Of a stretch of DNA of 35,500 bases, positions 7,592 to 14,816 are shown in pieces. The position numbers and the translations under genes are program-made. Every line of letters starts with the position of its first letter. Position 1 is the stretch's first letter. A model generated the notes under the pieces. That model ran no database searches, was not told the origin of the DNA, and worked only from the letters and a program-made list of their open reading frames with translations. The DNA comes from Bacteroidota bacterium (lineage in GTDB: Bacteria; Bacteroidota; Bacteroidia; Flavobacteriales; Schleiferiaceae), in assembly GCA_003045825.1 (NCBI GenBank), contig PZPA01000011.1:1-35500 (forward strand), written 5' to 3'.

Positions 7592-10426
7592 TTAATGTGC
7601 TTCCAACCAAGTTTTCCCCGTACCCACTTCAGCAATCATTGGAACCGCCAAATCAACGGCTGCTTCCATTTTTTCTACGACCAACGCTTTAAGTGCCTCG
7701 AGTTCTCCTTCGACTGCATCAAAGACCAGTTCATCGTGCACCTGAAGGAGCATCTTCGATTTTAATCCCTCTGCACGCATAGCTCGATCAATCTCTATCA
7801 TGGCAAGTTTGATAATATCTGCTGCAGAACCTTGTATAGGCGCATTTACCGCATTTCGTTCGCTGTGCCCCCGAACCACCGCATTGCGACTCTCGATATC
7901 TTTAAGGTACCTGCGTCGACCCGTTATAGTCTCTACATACCCATTTTCGCGTGCAAAAGCGACCTGATCATCCATATAGGCTTTGATTCCCGGATACGTT
8001 CGGAAGTAACCGTCAATAGCGGCTTTGGCTTCTTTACGACTCATATCCGTTTGCTGACTTAAGCCGAAAGCGCTAACACCATAGACAATACCGAAATTGA
8101 CTGTTTTCGCATTGGAACGTTGTTCGCGAGAAACTTCTTCCAATGGCACTTCAAAAACCTTCGCTGCAGTGGCTTTGTGAATATCCTCTCCGTTTCGAAA
8201 CGCCTCGATCATCGCTTCATCCTTTGCTAATGCAGCAATCACACGCAACTCTATTTGGCTGTAATCTGCGGCTAACAAAACGTGTTGTTCGTTCGCGGGG
8301 ACAAACATAGCCCGAACGCGACGACCGTTTTCCGTGCGGATCGGTATGTTTTGCAGGTTGGGGTTGGTTGAACTCAACCTCCCAGTAGCCGCTACGGTCT
8401 GGTTGTAGCTGGTATGAATCCGCCCCGTTGCAGGATGGACCAGTTCAGGTAGCGCATCTACATAGGTACTCTTCAATTTTTTCAATTCTCGGTAGGTCAA
8501 AATAGAATCCACAATCTCATGCTTGCTCCTATAGCCCTGTAAAATATCCTCCGATGTTGCGTATTGGCCTGTTTTTGTCTTCTTGGGCTTGTCTGATAAT
8601 TTCAAATCTTCGAACAATACTTCACCCAGTTGACGCGGGGACCCCACATTGAAAGGCCGGCCAGCCAATGCTACAATAGTCCCCTCGAGCTCGTCTATCA
8701 ATTGGCCCAATTCACGACTGTAGCTGTTTAACGAGGCAACATCTACCCTTATGCCTTCTCGTTCCATCCGCGCCAAGACGGGCACCAATGGCATTTCAAT
8801 ATTTTCAAACACCTTCAGCACCCCAGTTTCTTTCAATTTTGGCTCAAAAACCGCTTTCAACTGAAGGGTGATGTCTGCATCCTCTGCTGCATAGTCGACC
8901 ACAGCTTCCACAGGCACTTCGCGCAGTGTCTTTTGCATTTTACCCTTTTTACCAACGACACTTTCGTAGGAAATGGTGGTATAATTCAAATAGGTCTCCG
9001 CAAGAATATCCATTTTGTGGCGCATATCCGGCTGCAGTAAATAATGTGCGATCATCGTATCGAACAATGGACCGCGCACTTCTATGCCGTAGTTCAGTAA
9101 TACACCGATATCGTATTTTAAATTCTGACCAATCTTTCGGACCGATTCAGATTTGAAAAACGGCTGAAACGCGGCAATCCACTCTTGTGCCTGGTCACGC
9201 TCCTGCGGTACGGGCACATAATAGGCTTTACCTGCTTCAAAAGAGAAACTCATACCAATCAGTTCGGCAGAAAGAATATCTAATGATGTCGTTTCTGTAT
9301 CAAAGCAAACCTCTTCTTTTTCAAGCAACAGTCGGCCCAATTCGCGAGCTTCCGGCAAGGTCTCAATACATTGATACATGTGATCCGCTGTCGCAATCGA
9401 CAATCTTCCGCTGGGTACGTCCGCTTCAGTTATCGCCTGCTGCGGTTCGCCAAAAAGGCTCATTTGATCATTACTGGCCAATGCTACCTTCTTTGTTGGC
9501 ACTGGCTTCGCGCTAACCTCATCCGCGGCATCGCGCTGCAATCCCAACCTTCTGCCTAGTGTGCGGAACTCTAATTCTTCAAACAGATCTAAAAGGGCTT
9601 CTTGGTCCCATGGATCTCTAGTCAGTGAATCTGGGTTTAAATCAATAGGAACTTCAAGAATGATCCGCGCCAACTTTTTTGAGAGCAGCCCTAATTCCGC
9701 ATTATCTCGAATTTTCTCGCCAAGTTTGCCTTTGATCTCATCAGCATGCGCCAATGTTTCTTCTAAAGAGCCGTATTGCTTCAAAAGTTTAGACGCAGTC
9801 TTCGCACCGACACCGGGTAAACCGGGAATATTGTCCACAGCATCGCCCATCATACCTAGGTAGTCAATGACCTGTTCAACGCGATCGAGTTCAAATTTTT
9901 CACAGACCTCCGTCTCTCCCCAGATTTCCGGCGGATTGCCGCCGCGCGCAGGGCGGTACATAAATATGTTTGGTGATACCAATTGGCCAAAGTCCTTATC
10001 GGGCGTCATCATGTACGTGGTATACCCCTCTTTTTCGGCTTGCTTCGCCAAAGTTCCAATCACATCATCTGCTTCATACCCCGGAACACCTAAGGCCGGG
10101 ATTTTAAAAGCTTCCAAAAGCCTGTGGATATAGGGCACGGCCAGCTTTATCGCCTCCGGCGTTGCATCCCGGTTCGCCTTATAGTCTGGAAAAATCTCGT
10201 GGCGTTCAGTAGGCTGGGGCAAATCGAAACAAACGGCGATGTGCGTAGGATTCTCTTTAGACAACAGGTCCAGTAGCGCACTTGTAAATCCATAAACTGC
10301 ACTTGTATCAATCCCACCAGAAGTCACTCTTGGGTTTTTTGCAAAGGCAAAATACGCCCTGAAAATGAGCGCATAAGCATCTAATAAGAACAGCTTTTTG
10401 CTTTGATCCGGTGTTTCTTGACCCAT
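7592..10426 (-). CDS. polA: DNA polymerase I (5'-3' exonuclease, proofreading and polymerase domains)
   Basis: Replication and repair polymerase that removes RNA primers and fills gaps. 944 residues with all three domains. The 5' nuclease (1-about 300) has the LFLLDAYALIFRAYFAF start, GYEADDVIGTLA, TPDKDFGQLV and the HhH motif PGLPGVGAKTASKLL. The 3'-5' exonuclease (about 345-540) keeps its catalytic residues: Asp376-Thr-Glu378, the N-L-K-Y-D motif and Y-A-A-E-D-A-D. The polymerase (about 560-944) has motif A DYSQIELR, motif B RSNAKTVNFGIVYG with Phe in the nucleotide-selection position, and motif C QVHDELVF (Asp898). Proofreading appears intact, unlike Taq-type enzymes. ATG at 10426 gives a short N-terminal tail before the first conserved strand. 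Confidence 0.98.
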   Translation of the reverse strand: MGQETPDQSKKLFLLDAYALIFRAYFAFAKNPRVTSGGIDTSAVYGFTSALLDLLSKENPTHIAVCFDLPQPTERHEIFPDYKANRDATPEAIKLAVPYIHRLLEAFKIPALGVPGYEADDVIGTLAKQAEKEGYTTYMMTPDKDFGQLVSPNIFMYRPARGGNPPEIWGETEVCEKFELDRVEQVIDYLGMMGDAVDNIPGLPGVGAKTASKLLKQYGSLEETLAHADEIKGKLGEKIRDNAELGLLSKKLARIILEVPIDLNPDSLTRDPWDQEALLDLFEELEFRTLGRRLGLQRDAADEVSAKPVPTKKVALASNDQMSLFGEPQQAITEADVPSGRLSIATADHMYQCIETLPEARELGRLLLEKEEVCFDTETTSLDILSAELIGMSFSFEAGKAYYVPVPQERDQAQEWIAAFQPFFKSESVRKIGQNLKYDIGVLLNYGIEVRGPLFDTMIAHYLLQPDMRHKMDILAETYLNYTTISYESVVGKKGKMQKTLREVPVEAVVDYAAEDADITLQLKAVFEPKLKETGVLKVFENIEMPLVPVLARMEREGIRVDVASLNSYSRELGQLIDELEGTIVALAGRPFNVGSPRQLGEVLFEDLKLSDKPKKTKTGQYATSEDILQGYRSKHEIVDSILTYRELKKLKSTYVDALPELVHPATGRIHTSYNQTVAATGRLSSTNPNLQNIPIRTENGRRVRAMFVPANEQHVLLAADYSQIELRVIAALAKDEAMIEAFRNGEDIHKATAAKVFEVPLEEVSREQRSNAKTVNFGIVYGVSAFGLSQQTDMSRKEAKAAIDGYFRTYPGIKAYMDDQVAFARENGYVETITGRRRYLKDIESRNAVVRGHSERNAVNAPIQGSAADIIKLAMIEIDRAMRAEGLKSKMLLQVHDELVFDAVEGELEALKALVVEKMEAAVDLAVPMIAEVGTGKTWLEAH

Positions 10427-10522
10427 GGAATAGATTTTGCGATTGGCTACAGAAAAATAAGGGAGTTAAGATAGCTACTTCAGTGCAAATACCGAGTTTT
10501 GCAAGCAAACAATCCTAACCGC

Positions 10523-11779
10523 ATGGAGTTGTTATTAAGCATCCACACAGATATTATGATTTTCAGAATATTCTTCACCCTCGGGTTCATGCTCGCCATT
10601 GACTTATACGCCTACCAAGCCTTTAAAACCGTCTTTCGTAGCAGCGCCACCCCCTATGTATATTGGGGCATCACGATTGCTTATGTTATTTTCTCCATCA
10701 CGCTGGCCTTAATGATGACGAGTGGAAAAGTAGAATACCGCTACCTCGGTTTACTCATGGGTGCATCCATTTTACTTGCTGTCCCTAAGCTCATTGCCAT
10801 TGGCCCGCTTCTTATAGAAGATATAGTGCGGTTGAGCCAATTTGTCTTTCGCGGTGTAACCACCCAACCCACTTTAATGCCTGAGCGCAGAGCCTTCATT
10901 TCGAAATTGGCCCTGGGCCTCGCCGCCATACCCTTTTTAGGGATTATCGACGGCATTTGGAAAGGACGCTATCGCTATCGAGTTATTTCCCACACTCTGG
11001 AATTTGATGACCTACCCGATGCTTTTGACGGCTTTACGATCGCACAAATTTCCGATATACATAGTGGATCTTTCGACAACACAGAAAAAGTTCAATACGG
11101 CGTAGATATGGTAAGTGCACTTGGAGCCGATTGTATCGTATTCACTGGCGATATGGTGAACAATACCGCCAGCGAAGCCGAACCGTGGATTCCCGTTTTC
11201 CAAAGATTAAAGGCAAAATCAGGCATCTTTTCTATCCTAGGCAACCACGACTACGGTGATTATTGGCGTTTTGCTTCACCGGAGGCCAAAGTCGCGAATA
11301 TGGACAGGCTGAAAGAAATTCACGCTGAAATGGGCATGGACCTCTTACTCAACGATAGCCGTTTTTTTGAGCGCAACGGACAGCGGTTGTACCTTGCAGG
11401 TGTTGAAAATTGGGGATTGCCACCATTCCCTCAGTACGGCGATTTAAATTCTGCGTTAAATCAAATCCCAGAAGATGCATTCACAGTGCTCTTGAGTCAC
11501 GATCCGTCGCATTTTGACGCCGAAGTAAAACAACACCCAAACAAAATACACCTGACACTTAGTGGACATACACACGGCATGCAATTTGGCATTGAAATCC
11601 CTGGGTGGATCAAATGGTCACCTGTAAAATTCAAATACCCCAAATGGGCCGGTCTTTACCCAGAGCAGGACGGGAGAGTTTTGCATGTAAACCGTGGGTT
11701 TGGATTTTTAGCTTTCCCAGGTCGTGTGGGGATCTGGCCGGAGATCACGCACATCACGTTAAAGAAGAAGGTCGCTTAG
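10523..11779 (+). CDS. Membrane-anchored metallophosphoesterase (YkuE/YaeI-like)
   Basis: Calcineurin-like phosphoesterase with a di-metal site. The N-terminal about 110 residues contain three to four hydrophobic segments; the catalytic domain follows with the ordered motifs ISDIHSG (Asp-x-His), TGDMVNN, LGNHDYGDY, LLSHDPSHF and SGHTHGMQ, all metal ligands present. Relatives act on phospholipid-derived or other phosphomonoester substrates at the membrane; the substrate here is unknown. An in-frame TTG lies at 10499, but the ATG at 10523 is preferred (418 residues); a further in-frame ATG lies at 10556. The gene diverges from polA and its TAG stop overlaps the stop of the converging crtY-blh gene by four bases. 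Confidence 0.9.
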   Translation: MELLLSIHTDIMIFRIFFTLGFMLAIDLYAYQAFKTVFRSSATPYVYWGITIAYVIFSITLALMMTSGKVEYRYLGLLMGASILLAVPKLIAIGPLLIEDIVRLSQFVFRGVTTQPTLMPERRAFISKLALGLAAIPFLGIIDGIWKGRYRYRVISHTLEFDDLPDAFDGFTIAQISDIHSGSFDNTEKVQYGVDMVSALGADCIVFTGDMVNNTASEAEPWIPVFQRLKAKSGIFSILGNHDYGDYWRFASPEAKVANMDRLKEIHAEMGMDLLLNDSRFFERNGQRLYLAGVENWGLPPFPQYGDLNSALNQIPEDAFTVLLSHDPSHFDAEVKQHPNKIHLTLSGHTHGMQFGIEIPGWIKWSPVKFKYPKWAGLYPEQDGRVLHVNRGFGFLAFPGRVGIWPEITHITLKKKVA

Positions 11780-13755
11780 AATCGGTCCTTGTAAAGCTTC
11801 GACATGAAGTAGATGTGAGGCAAACTGATCGCGCTGAGGAAGACTAAAAAATAGCTCGACCAGGCCAGCATTGAATTCTTATCGAATCTAAATACCAACA
11901 GGAACAGTACCACCGCGCCGATAGTAAATGGCAGGGCCTTCATCCACATTTCTAAATTTGTCCATTTGTGCGACAACTTTAAGTGGTTCCATCCAGATAG
12001 ACTGTGTTGTAAAACAAAGTAAATCCCGAATGCGGTAGCCAAAGGTAAAGTAGCAGTCAAACTGAGTGTCACCATCGCAACGATCCAGGGGATCGAACGA
12101 AACCAAAGCCCCATAAAAAGCCCAAGTGTTAGGGTCATTCGGATGGCCATATTTACAAATTCAGCAGGCCAATCCACCCTTGTGATGCCCATAACTTCCA
12201 GTACTGTATTGACCTCGCCTAGATGTGGCAACAAAATCATAGCCAGTAGCATTGTTCCCCACAAAAACGACAACCCGATACTAGGGAAACCCCATTCGCG
12301 CAAGTCCGTTTCTCCGAAATGCCAAGCGCTGTAGACTAGAAAAGCGACTAAACCTATGACCGGACTGGCCGCCCAAAATAAAACGACAAGGAGCATGATG
12401 AAGCAATAGCGCAAAATGAATTTTGGCAATCGGTCCTTGTTTGCGTGGCTGTAGCCATCCAGTGCCCCATGTGGAATGCCGTATAAAAACAACAAGAAAA
12501 CCAATATGGCCTGCAAGCCGTAGGTAATATAGGTAGGCAATAATACAACCGCGATTGAAGCAAAAACCGTGAACAAAAGCGGTGCCCAACGGGAAGGCTT
12601 AGCTACCACGAAGGCAATAAAGGAGGCCGCCAATGCCCAGAGAAACTTTAAAACCGGCAATCGGGCAAACATGCTTAATTCCCATTTAACGGAGGACTTT
12701 TCGTCCAAGAACTGAAACACCTTACTCGCTCTTTGGGTAGCAAACAGAGATTCAAAAATTTCTTTACCCCAATGTGGTTTATGCTTTAAAATATGCAGCA
12801 GTAGATGGTCGTAAAAATTAAAGCGATCCATCTCGCTTTTTGGGAGACGCAGCCACGAAGACTCTTTTCGCTCTTGCGCTATACCGCTGGCCAATTCCTT
12901 TGCATGCTCAAACATGCTCTTAAAGGCATAACCGGTAGTGGCTTTTATTTTTCCCGCACGCGCGCCGGTAGAAATGATTCGCGCATCTTGATCTTTTACT
13001 TCAGCGTACTGTGTCATAGGAATTGTCCCGCGCTCCTCATGTACGATATCGAAAGATAAACCAGGAGATAGTAAGTAGTTGCGAAGGTGATTACTTGCCA
13101 ATTCATGCGGCAATGGTTCGCTTCCGAATCGCGTCATTTCAACCAATGCCTCTTTCGTTCCCGTTGGAAGCACGTACATGAACTGTGTGAAACCGTTTTG
13201 GGGAATATTGAAGTCCATAAGGGTCATCTCATTCGGCGTCCAATAATCTTCCTGCAGCTCTACTCGCCAACCCACAAAACTTTGTAACACTAAGGGACCC
13301 ATTGGCTCCTTAATTCTTGGCGGTCGACTGTCGAACACCTGCTGAACTTCCCAAGTATAATCGCCACTTGACAATTCTACCGCATCCGTCCTGGTTTTCA
13401 ATCCATCAACCGCGCCTCTGATCCAGACAATGTTCTCATAGGACTGCGCTACGCTCTTAACCTTATTATACAGTGCAGTACTTTCCACCATATAATAATG
13501 TTGGTCCTCGAGCGATTCCAGTCCGTCGGCAGTAGCTATTGTATCCCATTGATGGGACAACACGTCGCGAAGTTCGGTACGTATCTTGTGTTCTGAATCA
13601 GCCCAAAAACAATAGGTTTTATCGTTTTTTAACTTCGCGTCCGGTTCAAGGATAAGGATCTTAAGCGTATGCAACAGATTCTTTCGCTCCAATTCAAGCA
13701 AAAGCAACCCGTTGGCAGCGCCCATTCCTAAAAACCCTATATCGTACCGGTTCAT
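11776..13755 (-). CDS. Fused lycopene beta-cyclase / Blh beta-carotene 15,15'-dioxygenase (CrtY-Blh fusion)
   Basis: Two enzymes in one 659-residue frame, predicted to convert lycopene to beta-carotene and cleave that to two retinals. Residues 1-about 375 are a complete CrtY-type cyclase: Rossmann FAD/NAD motif G8-x-x-G10-x-G12, FDSRPP near 141-146, LQSFVGWRVE (157-166), YVLPTGTKEALVEMT with Glu206 at the usual catalytic position, and the C-terminal FLDEKSS..FARLP block. Residues about 376-659 are a polytopic Brp/Blh protein with the His sites GIPHGALDG (His429), AWHFGETD (His479), LQHS (His584) and WNH (His591), expected iron ligands. No stop, frameshift or repeat separates the halves. It diverges from the rhodopsin gene, whose chromophore it would supply. 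Lycopene-forming genes (crtE, crtB, crtI) are not in the window. Confidence 0.93.
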   Translation of the reverse strand: MNRYDIGFLGMGAANGLLLLELERKNLLHTLKILILEPDAKLKNDKTYCFWADSEHKIRTELRDVLSHQWDTIATADGLESLEDQHYYMVESTALYNKVKSVAQSYENIVWIRGAVDGLKTRTDAVELSSGDYTWEVQQVFDSRPPRIKEPMGPLVLQSFVGWRVELQEDYWTPNEMTLMDFNIPQNGFTQFMYVLPTGTKEALVEMTRFGSEPLPHELASNHLRNYLLSPGLSFDIVHEERGTIPMTQYAEVKDQDARIISTGARAGKIKATTGYAFKSMFEHAKELASGIAQERKESSWLRLPKSEMDRFNFYDHLLLHILKHKPHWGKEIFESLFATQRASKVFQFLDEKSSVKWELSMFARLPVLKFLWALAASFIAFVVAKPSRWAPLLFTVFASIAVVLLPTYITYGLQAILVFLLFLYGIPHGALDGYSHANKDRLPKFILRYCFIMLLVVLFWAASPVIGLVAFLVYSAWHFGETDLREWGFPSIGLSFLWGTMLLAMILLPHLGEVNTVLEVMGITRVDWPAEFVNMAIRMTLTLGLFMGLWFRSIPWIVAMVTLSLTATLPLATAFGIYFVLQHSLSGWNHLKLSHKWTNLEMWMKALPFTIGAVVLFLLVFRFDKNSMLAWSSYFLVFLSAISLPHIYFMSKLYKDRF

Positions 13756-13873
13756 TGATTAAATGTCGATTTGACCCTTTATAATTTGTCTAACAGCTCC
13801 TGTTCGATTAAGTTCGCTAAACCATACTAATTAGAGGTATATATAGCCATTTATAACAATTTACCCCCAATAT

Positions 13874-13891
13874 ATAAGTGTTTTCACTTAT
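13874..13891. promoter_or_regulatory. Inverted repeat in the rhodopsin / crtY-blh divergent promoter
   Basis: ATAAGTG-TTTT-CACTTAT, seven-base perfect arms and a four-base centre, 73 bases upstream of the rhodopsin ATG and 119 bases upstream of crtY-blh. The half-site TAAGTG/CACTTA equals the core of the TetR operator at 7547-7568, but with a four-base instead of two-base centre. It may be an operator or a transcript hairpin; the A/T-rich context makes chance more likely than for a GC-rich palindrome. Confidence 0.4.
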
Positions 13892-13893
13892 TT

Positions 13894-13908
13894 TTCACGT
13901 GTCGTGAA
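13894..13908. promoter_or_regulatory. Palindromic candidate operator upstream of proteorhodopsin
   Basis: TTCACG-TGT-CGTGAA, a perfect six-base inverted repeat with a three-base centre, 55 bases before the rhodopsin start and three bases after the preceding inverted repeat. In an otherwise A/T-rich 208-bp intergenic region this GC-containing palindrome stands out. The position suits control of the rhodopsin promoter. No clean TTTG-N19-TAnnTTTG promoter is visible for either gene, so exact promoter placement is open. Confidence 0.45.
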
Positions 13909-13963
13909 CAAAAGAATATTTCGTAAGTTAAGTGGTAGTTATAACCTTTAATATTTTAACACC

Positions 13964-14707
13964 ATGTCATTATTTTTAGACGGATCTATGGGATTCGATC
14001 CGAACGATTACGTATCGTTCACATTCTTCGCCGGATACATGGCGATGTTAGCCGCTTCGGTATTCTTCTTCTTCGAAAGAAGTAGAGTTTCAGACGAGTG
14101 GAAAACTTCAATGCTCGTTAGTGGGCTTATTACTGGTATTGCAGCAGTGCATTACTACTACATGCGTGATTTCTACGCTGCCGGTAATGGAAGTCCAGTA
14201 GTTCTACGTTATGTAGACTGGACGCTAACCGTACCACTTATGTGTGTTGAGTTCTATTTGATCACCAAAAAAGCTGGTGGTACGAAGTCAATCTTGTACA
14301 AACTGATCCTAGCTTCAGTTGCGATGCTCGTAACTGGTTACATCGGTGAGGCATTTTACGCAAACGATCCTGTTTCTTGGGTTTGGGGTGCTATTTCTGG
14401 TGCTGCTTACTTCTACATCGTATGGATGGTATGGAAAGGCGACGTTGCTAAGTTGGCGAACAATGCAGGTGGTGCAGTAGCGAAAGCAAACAGTGCCCTA
14501 GCGAAATTCGTAATCATCGGTTGGGGTATTTACCCTATCGGTTACATCTTAGGTACAGCAGGTGGATTCTTCGGAATGGACCTAGGTATCGAAGCAAACG
14601 AAGAAGTACTAAACTTGTGCTACAACCTTGCAGATGCAATCAACAAAATTGGATTTGGTCTTGTTATCTATTCTCTAGCGATCAGCTCAGAAAAAGAAGC
14701 AGCTTAA
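13964..14707 (+). CDS. Proteorhodopsin, green-tuned light-driven proton pump
   Basis: Seven-helix retinal protein that exports protons in light. Over 247 residues the key positions are all visible: helix B His63 (partner of the Schiff-base counterion), helix C RYVDWTLTVPLMCVE with Arg82, proton acceptor Asp85, Thr89 and proton donor Glu96 (a DTE outward proton pump, not the NDQ sodium or NTQ chloride type), and helix G NLADAINKIGFG with Asp224 and retinal Lys228. The residue matching GPR position 105 is Met93, known for green-absorbing flavobacterial rhodopsins. The N-terminus is short, without an obvious cleaved signal. The divergent neighbour makes retinal. A strong terminator follows, so it is probably monocistronic; codon choice looks more uniform than in neighbours, consistent with high expression. 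Confidence 0.98.
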   Translation: MSLFLDGSMGFDPNDYVSFTFFAGYMAMLAASVFFFFERSRVSDEWKTSMLVSGLITGIAAVHYYYMRDFYAAGNGSPVVLRYVDWTLTVPLMCVEFYLITKKAGGTKSILYKLILASVAMLVTGYIGEAFYANDPVSWVWGAISGAAYFYIVWMVWKGDVAKLANNAGGAVAKANSALAKFVIIGWGIYPIGYILGTAGGFFGMDLGIEANEEVLNLCYNLADAINKIGFGLVIYSLAISSEKEAA

Positions 14708-14728
14708 TCAATCATTACAGAGTGTTGG

Positions 14729-14758
14729 AAAACCCCACGGCGAAAGTCGTGGGGTTTT
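14729..14758 (+). terminator. Rho-independent terminator after proteorhodopsin
   Basis: Inverted repeat AAAACCCCACG / CGTGGGGTTTT extended by one G-T wobble and one C-G pair to close on a GAAA tetraloop, followed by C and a run of T. It lies 22 bases after the rhodopsin stop and should end the transcript before the M61 peptidase gene. Confidence 0.9.
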
Positions 14759-14816
14759 CTTTTTTCGGCAAAACCGCATTCTTGTCTATTTTTAGAGGAT
14801 ATTTCATCCCGAGAAC

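Noticed and set aside
13964-14707. Sodium- or chloride-pumping rhodopsin
   Set aside because: Helix C has Asp85/Thr89/Glu96, the outward proton-pump pattern, not NDQ or NTQ.
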